Part shown: positions 8,802 to 16,560 of the stretch, one piece after another
How positions within the stretch are numbered: the first letter of the stretch is position 1
Layout of the letters: each line of letters begins with the position of its first letter
From: IDS-8 sp035304345
GTDB taxonomy: Bacteria > Pseudomonadota > Gammaproteobacteria > Steroidobacterales > Woeseiaceae
Length of the DNA stretch: 64,000 bases
Direction: 5' to 3'
Assembly (NCBI GenBank): GCA_035304345.1
Contig: DATGQE010000066.1
Location: forward strand, 62,001-126,000
Position numbers and translations under genes: made by a program
The notes under the pieces: generated by a model
The model's database searches: none
Seen by the model: only the letters and a program-made list of their open reading frames with translations
Told to the model about the DNA's origin: nothing

Positions 8802-9932
8802 ATGTCGAGCACCTCGCGCACGGCCACCGAACGCAGGCTCAGCGTGGCGCGCTGGACCGATTTCCTGAGCGGCCTGCAGGAACGCCATCCCGCGTTCTGG
8901 ATCCGCCTCGGCAATCTCGAGACCCGCATGCTGGGCGAGGACGTCGCGGGAGTGCCGATCGAGAAGCCGATCTGGGTCACCGGCCTCGCCCGTTCCGGCA
9001 CGACGATCCTGCTCGAGCTCCTCGCCCGGCACCCGGCGCTCGTGACACACCGCTACCGCGACTTCCCGCCGGTGCTCACGCCGTGGCTGTGGAACTGGTT
9101 CGTCGATCGGGCCGCCACGCACGACGAGGAGCCGGCCGAGCGCGCACACGCCGACGGCATCCTGGTGACGCCGGAAAGCCCGGAGGCGTTCGAGGAAGTG
9201 ATCTGGATCGCGTTCTTCCGGTCCCTGCACGATCCCCGTGCGAGTGCCGAGCTCACCGAGGAAACGGAAAATGCCGGGTTCGAGGACTTCTACCGCGACC
9301 ACATGCGCAAGCTGCTCAGGCTGCGCGGCGGCCGCCGTTACCTCGCGAAGGGGAACTACAATCTCACCCGCCTGCGTTACCTGCTGAAGCTGTTCCCCGA
9401 CGCGCGATTCGTGGTCCCGGTGCGCGAGCCCGTCGCGCACGTCGCCTCGCTCATGCGCCAGCACGCGCGCTTCGTCGAGGAGCACCGCCGGGACCGGCGC
9501 CTGCAGCGCCACATGAGCCGCAGCGGTCACTTCGAGTTCGGGCTCGACCGCAGGCCCGTCAACTGCGGCGACACGGCGGTCACGGAGCGGGTGCTCGAGC
9601 TGTGGGAGCAGGGACGCGAGGTCGAGGGATGGGCGTTGTACTGGAACGACGTGTACGGCCACCTGGCCGCCTCGCTCGACGCGCACCCCGCGCTCCGACG
9701 CGCCACCCTGGTCGTGAGCTACGAGGCGCTGTGCGCCGACCCGGGGCCCGTCATGCAGGCGGTGCTCGATCACTGCGAGCTGCCGCGGGAGGGTCCCGAC
9801 CTCGTCGCGCTCGCCCGCGACGTCATCCGCCCGCCCTCGCCGCCGCGCCTGGCGCTCGACGGCGCCGCCGTCGCGCACATCCGGGCCGTGACCGGGGACG
9901 TCATGGCCGCCCTGGCGAGAGCGGCCGCGTGA
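8802..9932 (+). CDS. PAPS-dependent sulfotransferase family protein
   Basis: 376 residues, five bases after the preceding gene. The 5'-phosphosulfate-binding loop is GLARSGTTILLELL (about residue 60), right after a strand IEKPIWV. A 3'-phosphate-type block follows in the FVVPVREPVAHVASLMRQ region (about 205-222), and YLAKGNYNLTRLRYLLKLFP resembles the central helix of the family. No signal peptide or TM segment, so it should act in the cytoplasm, in contrast with the periplasm-facing ASST-like protein upstream. The acceptor is unknown; the operon context with opgGH points to a glycan or glycolipid. The final gene of the apparent operon. Confidence 0.85.
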   Translation: MSSTSRTATERRLSVARWTDFLSGLQERHPAFWIRLGNLETRMLGEDVAGVPIEKPIWVTGLARSGTTILLELLARHPALVTHRYRDFPPVLTPWLWNWFVDRAATHDEEPAERAHADGILVTPESPEAFEEVIWIAFFRSLHDPRASAELTEETENAGFEDFYRDHMRKLLRLRGGRRYLAKGNYNLTRLRYLLKLFPDARFVVPVREPVAHVASLMRQHARFVEEHRRDRRLQRHMSRSGHFEFGLDRRPVNCGDTAVTERVLELWEQGREVEGWALYWNDVYGHLAASLDAHPALRRATLVVSYEALCADPGPVMQAVLDHCELPREGPDLVALARDVIRPPSPPRLALDGAAVAHIRAVTGDVMAALARAAA

Positions 9933-9939
9933 GCGGCCG

Positions 9940-9953
9940 GCCGGCGCGCCGGC
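9940..9953. repeat. 14-bp GC palindrome after the sulfotransferase
   Basis: A perfect self-complementary GCCGGCGCGCCGGC lies just after the sulfotransferase stop codon and can form a hairpin at the operon's 3' end. There is no T-tract, so intrinsic termination is doubtful. Confidence 0.4.
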
Positions 9954-9955
9954 GG

Positions 9956-9964
9956 TGCTAGAAT
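9956..9964 (+). promoter_or_regulatory. Extended -10 promoter candidate (TGCTAGAAT)
   Basis: TG-C-TAGAAT forms an extended -10 element immediately after the operon-ending palindrome. It would give a transcript starting near 9971 with a leader of about 70 bases for the gene at 10044. No clear -35, as is usual for extended -10 promoters. Confidence 0.5.
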
Positions 9965-10043
9965 GCGTTCCAGGCGTCGCGACGGCGCGACGCGCGCGGC
10001 AGCGGCGCCGGCCGCGTTGCCTGCAGACTCCGGGAGCACCGTT

Positions 10044-10535
10044 ATGGACACCGCGTGGATACAGGTTTTCGTGCTCACCCTGAGCGAATGCGTCGCTCCC
10101 AGCGGCAAGACCGTCTGCCAGGAGCAGGAAACGCAGTACGTGTTTTTCGACCGGCGCGACTGCGAGGCTGCGCTGCAGGCCTTCATCGAGTCGAAAGCGA
10201 ACGACGAGACCGTGATCGTCAACCCGGATCGCTCGCGCTGCCTGCCGTCTGCCCGGCAGCGGGAAGTCTTCGCGACACTCGAGGAAGCGAACCAGCAGCT
10301 CGCGGACCTCGAGGGGTGGGGGATCTTGGCCCCAGGCCAGGAGCACGACCAGGCCGGCGGTGAGGCCGCCGATTCCAGCCGCATGGCGTATCTCGACCGG
10401 CTGCAGAGCCTGCCGGAATGCGACGCCCAGCGCTCGGTCACCCCCTGCAAGGTCGGCCAGATCATCGTGGAGGGCCCGCCGGAGCAACGGGAAATCCCGG
10501 TCTGGCGCAAGCAGGACCCGAAGCAGGACCATTAG
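10044..10535 (+). CDS. Cysteine-containing hypothetical protein
   Basis: 163 residues from ATG 10044 (CGGGAG-type ribosome site about 10 bases upstream). Not recognised. No signal peptide or TM segment: the N-terminus MDTAWIQVFVLTLSECVAPS is a beta strand rather than a leader. Cysteines at C(V/E)APSGKTVC, RRDCEAALQAF, SRCLP, LPECDAQ and TPCKV could pair or bind metal. The middle helix (REVFATLEEANQQLADLEGW) is followed by an acidic linker and a charged tail. It ends convergently with the gdx gene, 44 bases away. Confidence 0.6.
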   Translation: MDTAWIQVFVLTLSECVAPSGKTVCQEQETQYVFFDRRDCEAALQAFIESKANDETVIVNPDRSRCLPSARQREVFATLEEANQQLADLEGWGILAPGQEHDQAGGEAADSSRMAYLDRLQSLPECDAQRSVTPCKVGQIIVEGPPEQREIPVWRKQDPKQDH

Positions 10536-10541
10536 TCCGAC

Positions 10542-10577
10542 GCGCCGCGCCGCCGGGCGGCCCGGCGCTGGCGGCGC
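10542..10577. terminator. GC-rich nested hairpin between convergent genes
   Basis: Outer arms GCGCCGC (10542-10548) and GCGGCGC (10571-10577) enclose an inner hairpin GCCGGG-CGG-CCCGGC (10552-10566). It fills the gap between two convergent genes and could block transcription from both sides, although no T-tract follows on either strand. Confidence 0.45.
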
Positions 10578-10579
10578 GC

Positions 10580-10897
10580 TCAGCGGCTCGACAGCCGCAG
10601 GAGCAGGATGCCGGAGACGATCAGCGTCGCGGCAAGGATGCGCACCGCGCTCGCCGATTCCCCGAGCACGACGATCCCGAGGACGAAGGCGCCGACGGCC
10701 CCGATTCCCGTCCACACCGTGTAGGCGGTGCCGAGCGGCAGCGACTTCATCGAGGCCGCCAGCAACGCGAAGCTCGCGAGCATCGCCACCACCGTGACCG
10801 TCGACGGCCACGGTTTCGTGAAGCCGTTCGACAGCTTCATGAAGAAAGCCCAGACGACTTCCAGCACACCCGCGGCGAACAGCATTGCCCAGGCCAT
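10580..10897 (-). CDS. gdx: Guanidinium exporter Gdx (SugE-type SMR protein)
   Basis: 105 residues with four TM helices, the size of small multidrug resistance proteins. The N-terminus AWAMLFAAGVLEVVWAFFMK carries the conserved membrane glutamate (E13) within LEVVWA. MKSLPLGTAYTVWTGIGAVG and LGESASAVRI are the SugE/Gdx signature rather than EmrE, so guanidinium/H+ antiport as a dual-topology dimer is expected. ATG 10897 follows GAGGAG by six bases. Its roughly 55-base leader contains two hairpins, described separately, that could control access to this ribosome site. Confidence 0.92.
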   Translation of the reverse strand: MAWAMLFAAGVLEVVWAFFMKLSNGFTKPWPSTVTVVAMLASFALLAASMKSLPLGTAYTVWTGIGAVGAFVLGIVVLGESASAVRILAATLIVSGILLLRLSSR

Positions 10898-10902
10898 ACG
10901 AT

Positions 10903-10941
10903 CTCCTCGCTCGACAGGAGCGACCGGCACCGCGGTGCCGG
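10903..10941 (-). promoter_or_regulatory. Structured gdx leader with alternative hairpins
   Basis: Read on the gene's strand, a perfect hairpin CCGGCAC-CGCG-GTGCCGG (10941-10924) is followed by two mutually exclusive hairpins. CGCTC/GAGCG (10922-10918 with 10912-10908) leaves the ribosome site free. CTCCT/AGGAG (10920-10916 with 10907-10903) buries it. The loops do not show the ACGR sequence of guanidine-II riboswitches, so a known guanidine class is not evident. Confidence 0.45.
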
Positions 10942-10958
10942 CGCGCTCGAAACGCGAC

Positions 10959-10964
10959 ATCATA
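10959..10964 (-). promoter_or_regulatory. -10-like hexamer (TATGAT) for gdx
   Basis: TATGAT on the minus strand, the most AT-rich hexamer upstream of gdx. It would place the transcript start near 10952 and the whole hairpin leader in the mRNA. No recognisable -35. Confidence 0.4.
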
Positions 10965-11161
10965 GCCGACATCCGTGCCGCGTCCGGCGGGCATGCATCG
11001 CCCGTTCGCGGGCGTCCGCGTCGCGTGAGCCGCGGCCGGGCGGGCGTTCGGGAAAACGGGTCACGCCGGCGGCACGGCGGGCCCGTGGCTCGATCGGGGA
11101 TGGGGTCGCCGGCACGCGCGAGACGGCGCGAGCGGAATCGAACCGGATCGTCAGCGCGGGG

Positions 11162-11256
<95 letters not shown>

Positions 11257-11293
11257 TCGATCACTCGCCGCCCGCGCGGACGGTCGCGCAGGC

Positions 11294-11328
11294 TGCGCTC
11301 CTGCGGCGAGGCGATGTGCGCTCCTGCG
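11294..11328. repeat. Two 12-bp direct repeats upstream of tRNA-Ser
   Basis: TGCGCTCCTGCG occurs at 11294-11305 and again at 11317-11328, a 23-base period, between the tRNA-Ser gene and a TACAAT hexamer at 11342-11337 on the minus strand that could be its -10. A regulatory role is unproven. Confidence 0.4.
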
Positions 11329-11366
11329 AGCGCGGCATTGTACGCCATTCCCGGGCGCGCTGCCGG

Positions 11367-11669
11367 TCAGGAGTCGTCGGACCCGTCCTCGGCGCCGGCG
11401 GCCGGCTGCGCGGGCGGCTCCTCGACGCGGAAGCTCGGCGGCAGCTCCAGGCAGGGTGCGTTCGCCGCGCGCGGCGGGCGCGGGGAAGGTTCCGGGATGG
11501 TGAGCTCGCGCGACGGATTCAGGGGATCGAGCCCTTCCGGCACCTCGATCCGCTTGCCGAGGCGGCTTTGCTCGTACGGCTGCAGCTCCTGGCACGCCGG
11601 TGTCCCGCCGCAGCCGCCCAGGATCGTCACCGATACCGCGACCGCGGCCAGCCTGAGGCCCCTCATCAT
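11367..11669 (-). CDS. Short lipoprotein at the bamC position, BamC N-terminus-like
   Basis: 100 residues. The signal peptide MMRGLRLAAVAVSVTILGGC ends in a lipobox (LGGC), so Cys20 should be lipidated. The mature part is an extended, proline-rich segment: EVPEGLDPLNPSRELTIPEP, then a disordered tail. That block resembles the unstructured N-terminal stretch of BamC (VPPxLD...LxIP) that binds BamD, but both globular helix-grip domains of BamC are absent (BamC is about 340 residues). The gene follows dapA with a four-base overlap, exactly where bamC (nlpB) sits in enterobacteria. I infer a reduced BamC-like accessory lipoprotein; without the synteny it would be called hypothetical. Confidence 0.7.
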   Translation of the reverse strand: MMRGLRLAAVAVSVTILGGCGGTPACQELQPYEQSRLGKRIEVPEGLDPLNPSRELTIPEPSPRPPRAANAPCLELPPSFRVEEPPAQPAAGAEDGSDDS

Positions 11670-12553
11670 CCCTGACCCGCCGCTATCCCCGCGTGCTCCA
11701 AGGCCGCCCGCGCCTGCTCGTGATACTGCGCGGCGAGCGGCGTCAGCGGCAGCCGTATGCCGCCACCGATCAGGCCCATCTCGGCCAGCATCCACTTGGC
11801 CGGGATCGGGTTCGATTCCAGGAACAGCGCTTCGTGCAACGGCCGGAGCTGCGCGTCCAGGGCCCTGGCGCGCTCGGTGTCGCCGGCGAGCTGCGCCCGG
11901 CACAGGTCCGCCATGAGCTTCGGCGCGACGTTGCCGGTCACCGTGACCACGCCGTGGCCGCCGAGCTCCATGAACTCGCGCGCCGTGAAATCGTCCCCGC
12001 TGTACAACCTGAAGTCCTCCGGCACCTGTGCCTTGATCCGGCGCAACCGCTCCATGTCACCCGTCGCTTCCTTGATGCCGAAGATGCGCGGATTCGTCGC
12101 AAGCCGTGCGACGGTTTCCGGCAGCATGTCCGCGACCGTGCGGCCGGGGACGTTGTAGAGCATGATGGGCTTGTCCACGGCCTCGGCGATGGCCGTGAAA
12201 TGCCGGTAGATGCCCTCCTGCACCGGCTTGTTGTAGTACGGCACCACCATCAGGTAGGCGTCGATGGCGGCCTTGCCGGCTTCCAGGGACAGCTCGATCG
12301 TCTGCTTCGTGGCGTTGGAGCCGGTTCCCGCGATGACCGGCAGCCGCCCGGCGACGATCTCGACGGCCCGGTGGATCAGCGTGGCGTGCTCCTGCTTCTC
12401 GAGGGTCGCCGACTCTCCCGTGGTCCCGGCAATGACGAGGCCGTCCGTCCCGGCGTCGACGTGGAACTCCACGAGTCGTTCGAGTGCCGCGTAGTCCACC
12501 CGGTTCTGCTCGTCGAACGGCGTGACCAGCGCCACCAGGCTGCCTGTAAACAC
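11666..12553 (-). CDS. dapA: 4-hydroxy-tetrahydrodipicolinate synthase (DapA)
   Basis: Condenses pyruvate with aspartate semialdehyde, the first committed step of lysine and meso-diaminopimelate synthesis. 295 residues, normal length. Key residues are visible: the GTTGES loop (Thr44, Thr45), Tyr107 in VVPYYNKP, Tyr133 in MLYNVPGRT, Arg138 and the Schiff-base Lys161 in FGIKEATGD. I chose GTG 12553, seven bases after GAGG, which gives the family N-terminus FTGSLVALVTPF. It is divergent from gcvR and overlaps the downstream lipoprotein start. Confidence 0.97.
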   Translation of the reverse strand: MFTGSLVALVTPFDEQNRVDYAALERLVEFHVDAGTDGLVIAGTTGESATLEKQEHATLIHRAVEIVAGRLPVIAGTGSNATKQTIELSLEAGKAAIDAYLMVVPYYNKPVQEGIYRHFTAIAEAVDKPIMLYNVPGRTVADMLPETVARLATNPRIFGIKEATGDMERLRRIKAQVPEDFRLYSGDDFTAREFMELGGHGVVTVTGNVAPKLMADLCRAQLAGDTERARALDAQLRPLHEALFLESNPIPAKWMLAEMGLIGGGIRLPLTPLAAQYHEQARAALEHAGIAAGQG

Positions 12554-12736
12554 ACGTATTCCTCGCCTCGGACAAGGCGGCGATGTTACTGTTCGCATTC
12601 CGGGGTGGCAAGGCAGCCACGGCCGCGTTTTGCCGTGCCCGCGGCGCGCACCCGCTTGAAACCGCCGGTACCGCCTGCATTTCGTCCCGACGATTCCACG
12701 GAAGGCGATACCGATCTTTAGGTGCATTCTCAATAA

Positions 12737-13267
12737 ATGAAGCAACTTATTGTTTTATCAGCAATTGGAACTAACCGTCCGGGCGTCGTCAACGACCTGA
12801 GCAAGCTGATCCTGGACTGCGGCGGCAACATCGAGGAGAGCCGCATGAGCGTGCTCGGCCAGGAGTTCGCGATGCTGTTGCTCATTTCCGGCAACTGGCA
12901 CACGCTGACCCGGCTGGAATCCGAGCTCGACAAGCTTTCCGGGGAGCACGGGCTCACGGTCACCGTGCGCAAGACCTCGGCGCGCAGCGCCCGCACCGAT
13001 TGCATGCCGTACGCCGTCGACGTCGTGGCGCTCGACCAGCCGGGCATCGTCTTCAACCTCGCGAGCTTCTTCTCCAGCCGTGACATCGACATCGAGGAGC
13101 TCGCCACGCGACGCTACGCCGCGGCCCACACCGGGGCGCCGATGTTCTCCGTCCAGATGACCGTGAACATCCCGGCGACCGAGCACCTCGCGCAGCTCCG
13201 CGACGACTTCATGGACCTGTGCGATCACATGAACCTCGACGCGATACTGGAGCCCGTGAAGTCATGA
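12737..13267 (+). CDS. gcvR: Glycine cleavage system regulator-like double ACT protein (GcvR)
   Basis: 176 residues with two ACT domains: the first from LIVLSAIGTNRPGVVNDLSK to about residue 80, the second from YAVDVVALDQPGIVFNLASF. In enteric bacteria GcvR binds GcvA and represses the glycine cleavage operon in the absence of glycine, with glycine binding in the ACT fold. It sits divergent from dapA and just before bcp, as in E. coli. No Shine-Dalgarno precedes ATG 12737 (the upstream sequence is TTCTCAATAA), so initiation may be leaderless. No gcv genes are in the window. Confidence 0.88.
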   Translation: MKQLIVLSAIGTNRPGVVNDLSKLILDCGGNIEESRMSVLGQEFAMLLLISGNWHTLTRLESELDKLSGEHGLTVTVRKTSARSARTDCMPYAVDVVALDQPGIVFNLASFFSSRDIDIEELATRRYAAAHTGAPMFSVQMTVNIPATEHLAQLRDDFMDLCDHMNLDAILEPVKS

Positions 13268-13749
13268 GCGAGACGGCGACCCGCAAGGCACCCGAGCTCG
13301 GGCGCGTGGTGAAGGACTTCAGGGCCGCAGCCACCGGGGGCAAGACGATCCGCCTGAAGGACCTGCGCGGCAGGAAGGTCGTGCTCTATTTCTACCCCAA
13401 GGACATGACGCCCGGCTGCACCAACGAAAGCCGGGATTTCCGCGACCTGCATGCCGAGTTCGAGCGGGCCGGTGCCGTGGTGCTCGGCGTCTCGCGCGAC
13501 AGCCTCGAATCGCACGAGAAGTTCAAGGCGAAGCACGACCTGCCGTTCGAGCTCATCTCCGATCCGGAAGAGACGCTGTGCCGGCAGTTCGACGTGATCC
13601 GGCCGAAGGCGCTCTACGGCCGGAAGTTTTTGGGCGTGGAACGCAGCACGTTCCTGATCGACGGCGACGGCCGCCTGCGCCGCGAATGGCGCAAGGTCAG
13701 GGTGAAGGGCCACGCCCGGGAAGTGCTCGAGGCCGCCCGCGCGCTCTGA
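13264..13749 (+). CDS. bcp: Thioredoxin-dependent peroxiredoxin, Bcp/PrxQ family
   Basis: 161 residues; reduces hydrogen peroxide and organic peroxides. The AhpC/TSA domain shows YFYPKDMTPGCTNESRDFRD with peroxidatic Cys52, then GVSRDSLESHEKF and the C-terminal TFLIDGDGRLRREW. The resolving cysteine expected five residues after Cys52 is replaced (CTNESR rather than CTxExC). The only other cysteine is Cys106 in EETLCRQFDV, so it may act as a 1-Cys enzyme or use Cys106. ATG 13264 overlaps the gcvR stop by four bases. Confidence 0.94.
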   Translation: MSETATRKAPELGRVVKDFRAAATGGKTIRLKDLRGRKVVLYFYPKDMTPGCTNESRDFRDLHAEFERAGAVVLGVSRDSLESHEKFKAKHDLPFELISDPEETLCRQFDVIRPKALYGRKFLGVERSTFLIDGDGRLRREWRKVRVKGHAREVLEAARAL

Positions 13750-13861
13750 GCGGAAAAGCCTTGCCCGACGGTCGCCTGGGCGCGTTGCCGGACCCTCCCC
13801 TGCCATCGGTTATCATGGGGAACGTTCCCGGCGGCCCGGAGTCCGAGCAGGCAGACCACCG

Positions 13862-15364
13862 ATGAGCACCAGCCTGAAATCGCGACTCGTTCCTGCCCTG
13901 CGCAGGTCGTGCCTGGCGTTCCTGGCAGCCGCGGGCATCGCCGTCGTCGGCACGCCGCCGCGTGCCCAGGTGAACCTGCCCGACATCGGCAGCCCCGCCG
14001 ACGCGCTCCTGTCCAAGTCCGACGAAGCGATCCTCGGCCGCGAGATCATGCGCAGCATCCGCGCCAGCGGCATGCTGGTGGAGGACCCGATCGTCAACGA
14101 GTACATCAACGAGATCGGGCATCGCCTTGCCGCACAGGTCAACCAGGGCGATCACCGCTTCACGTTCTTCGTCGTCGACGATCCGCACATCAATGCATTC
14201 GCCCTGCCGGGCGGCTACATCGGCGTGCACACGGCACTGCTGGAAGCGACGCGCAGCGAGGACGAGCTTGCAGGGGTCCTCGCGCACGAGATCGCGCACG
14301 TGACCCAGCGCCACATCGCGCGCGCGCTGCACGCGAACCAGCGACAGAGCATCCTGTCGACCGCCATCATGCTCGGTGCGATCCTGGCGGGTGCCGCGTC
14401 CGGGAGCGGCGACGCCATGCAGGGTGCGATCGCGGTGGCGCAGGGAACGGCCATCCAGCAGCGGATCAATTTCACCCGCGCTAACGAGTACGAAGCCGAC
14501 CGGGTCGGGATCGCGGCGCTCGCGGATGCGGGCTTCGATCCGCAAGGCATGGCGTCCTTCTTCGAGGTGATCTCGGACAACACGCGCCCGGTCGAAGCGA
14601 GGGTGCCCGAGTTCCTGCGCACCCACCCCGTGAGCAGCGCCCGCATCGCGGAAGCGCGCAGCCGCGCACGTTCCTACCCGGTCGTCAACCAGCCGGACTC
14701 GCCCAGCTACGGGCTGGTGCGCTCGCGCCTCATGGTGGCACGCGCCAGGACGCCGGAGGAGGCCGTCGCGCTGTTCGAGCAGAAGCCGTACGAAGCGCAG
14801 ACCGATGCCGAGCGCTATGGCCGCGCGATCGCGTACCAGCGGGCGGGCCGCCATGCCGAGGCGAACCGGATCTGCGAGGAGCTGACGAGCAAGGAGCAGG
14901 AGATCATCGCGTATCACATCTGCCTGGGCGAATCCCAGCTCGCCCTCGAGCAGATCGACGCGGCGCGTGCCACGTTCGAACGGGCATTGCAGCTCTTCCC
15001 GCGCAACGTGCCGCTGGTCGTCCACTACGCCGAAGCGCTGCTGCGGATGGGTGACGCGAAACGCGCACACAGCATCCTGCTCGATACGCTCAACAACGCG
15101 CCGGCCACCCCGGAGCAGGTTCGGCTGCTCGCGAGAACGGCGATCGACGCCGGCGATGTCGCGGAAGCGCACTATTACATGGCCGAGTACAGTTTCATGA
15201 CCGGCGACCTGGTGCAGGGAGTGAACTTCCTCCGCCAGGCGCTGCAGGCGCCCGACCTCAACGAGATACAGCGGATACGCTTCGAGGCTCGCATCAACTT
15301 CATTCGCGAGTTCATGTCGGAAGAGCAGTTGCAGCAGATGCAACGCCACCGATCCATCGGGTAG
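13862..15364 (+). CDS. bepA: Periplasmic M48 metalloprotease/chaperone with TPR domain (BepA)
   Basis: 500 residues. An N-terminal signal sequence (SCLAFLAAAGIAVVGTPPRA) sends it to the periplasm. The zincin motif HEIAH at residues 142-146 is followed by the third ligand region NEYEADRVGI. The C-terminal half has TPR-like repeats (ALQLFPRNVPLVVHYAEALLRMGDAKRA). BepA (YfgC) degrades or promotes assembly of stalled outer-membrane proteins such as LptD together with the BAM complex. It lies close to bcp as in E. coli and is followed 41 bases later by mlaA. Confidence 0.93.
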   Translation: MSTSLKSRLVPALRRSCLAFLAAAGIAVVGTPPRAQVNLPDIGSPADALLSKSDEAILGREIMRSIRASGMLVEDPIVNEYINEIGHRLAAQVNQGDHRFTFFVVDDPHINAFALPGGYIGVHTALLEATRSEDELAGVLAHEIAHVTQRHIARALHANQRQSILSTAIMLGAILAGAASGSGDAMQGAIAVAQGTAIQQRINFTRANEYEADRVGIAALADAGFDPQGMASFFEVISDNTRPVEARVPEFLRTHPVSSARIAEARSRARSYPVVNQPDSPSYGLVRSRLMVARARTPEEAVALFEQKPYEAQTDAERYGRAIAYQRAGRHAEANRICEELTSKEQEIIAYHICLGESQLALEQIDAARATFERALQLFPRNVPLVVHYAEALLRMGDAKRAHSILLDTLNNAPATPEQVRLLARTAIDAGDVAEAHYYMAEYSFMTGDLVQGVNFLRQALQAPDLNEIQRIRFEARINFIREFMSEEQLQQMQRHRSIG

Positions 15365-15405
15365 GCATCGCACCTTTTCTTTCCACCGGACCGGAACAGG
15401 CATCC

Positions 15406-16170
15406 ATGCACGGATTGAATCGCACCCGCGCGCCCTGGATCGGGGCGTTCCTCCTGGCGGCCTTTTGCACCGCCGGTTGTGCCGCCGACATGCCGGCGAA
15501 CGTCGAGCGCTCGGAGGCCGATCCCTGGGAACCGATGAACCGCCGCATCGACAGCTTCAACCAGCAGGTCGACCGGTACACTCTCAAGCCCATCGCGAAG
15601 GGCTACCAGAAGGTCGTGCCGGAGTTCATGCGCAAGGGGGTGACGAACTTCTCCAGCAACCTGCGCGGACCGCTGCACATCATCAACAACTTCCTGCAGG
15701 GCGACGCCGGCGAAGGCTTCAGCGAGACCGGGCGCTTTTTCGTCAACAGCACGATCGGGGTGTTCGGCCTGTTCGACATCGCGAGCCGCATGGGCTTCCA
15801 GCGCTACGAGGAGGATTTCGGGCAGACGCTGGCCGTGTGGGGAGTCCCGTCCGGACCGTACGTCGTCGTGCCGTTCTACGGCCCGCAGACCCTGCGCGAT
15901 GCGCTGGCCCTGCCGATCGACTTCCTCGCCGACCCGCTCTTCTACTACGAGCACGACCGGTATCGCTACGCGCTGTTTGCGCTGCGGATGATCGACCTGC
16001 GTGCCCGCTTCCTCGGCGTCGAGTCGTTCATCGAGGATTCGTTCGACCGTTACATCGCGATGCGCGAGTCGTACCTGCAGCACCGCCGGTTCGAGGTGTA
16101 CGACGGCGACCCGCCCGAGGACGAAGACTTCTACGACGATTACCTGGACGACCTGCCCGACCCCGAGTAG
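15406..16170 (+). CDS. mlaA: Outer-membrane lipoprotein MlaA (VacJ)
   Basis: 254 residues. The lipobox is TAGC (Cys at about 25) after a short signal peptide, with an Asp a few residues further on. The conserved core is complete: DPWEPMNRRIDSFNQQVDRY, VTNFSSNLRGPLHIINNFLQG, FFVNSTIGVFGLFDIA and DFGQTLAVWGVPSGPYVVVPF. MlaA forms a ring in the outer membrane and extracts mislocalised phospholipids from the outer leaflet to periplasmic MlaC. The partner operon mlaFEDCB lies convergently 30 bases away. The acidic C-terminal tail (EDEDFYDDYLDDLPDPE) is common in homologues. Confidence 0.96.
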   Translation: MHGLNRTRAPWIGAFLLAAFCTAGCAADMPANVERSEADPWEPMNRRIDSFNQQVDRYTLKPIAKGYQKVVPEFMRKGVTNFSSNLRGPLHIINNFLQGDAGEGFSETGRFFVNSTIGVFGLFDIASRMGFQRYEEDFGQTLAVWGVPSGPYVVVPFYGPQTLRDALALPIDFLADPLFYYEHDRYRYALFALRMIDLRARFLGVESFIEDSFDRYIAMRESYLQHRRFEVYDGDPPEDEDFYDDYLDDLPDPE

Positions 16171-16200
16171 GCGGGCACCGCACGGACGTGGCAGGCGCGG

Positions 16201-16560
16201 TCAGCGCTCCCGGGCCGCGGTTTCGGCAGAGCCCGGGGCCTGGATGAAACCCGCCCAGCGCTCGCCGCGCGTGAGCAGGTTGTCGACCTCGGTCACCCTC
16301 GCGATGGCCTTGATCCGCTCGGGGATGTCGGTGAAGCTGATCTCCCGCACCGTGTGGTTGGCCCAGGTGATCCATTCGAGCAGCAGGGCCAGGCCGGCGG
16401 AGTCGGCCTCCGTCACCCCGGCCAGCGACACCTCGATCCGGGTGTGCTCGGAGAACGGCTCCTCGCTCTGGCGCAGGATCTCCGTGACGGTGTCGAACGT
16501 CATCCTGCCCTTGAGCGAGAACTTTCCTCCGCCCTCGTCTACGAGCTCGAAGTCGCTCAT
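16201..16560 (-). CDS. mlaB: STAS-domain protein MlaB
   Basis: 119 residues with a STAS fold (FSLKGRMTFDTVTEI..., IEVSLAGVTEADSAGLALLLEW). The conserved Ser/Thr site is in EADSAGLAL. MlaB binds MlaF in the cytoplasm and is required for activity of the MlaFEDB importer complex. The start codon overlaps the mlaC stop (TGATG), so it is the translationally coupled last gene of the operon. Confidence 0.9.
   Translation of the reverse strand: MSDFELVDEGGGKFSLKGRMTFDTVTEILRQSEEPFSEHTRIEVSLAGVTEADSAGLALLLEWITWANHTVREISFTDIPERIKAIARVTEVDNLLTRGERWAGFIQAPGSAETAARER

Noticed and set aside
10898..11160. Possible known guanidine riboswitch (class I, II or III) upstream of gdx
   Set aside because: The two hairpins do not carry ACGR loops, and I see none of the conserved blocks of the longer ykkC form in the 260 bases upstream. 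Reported only as an unclassified structured leader.
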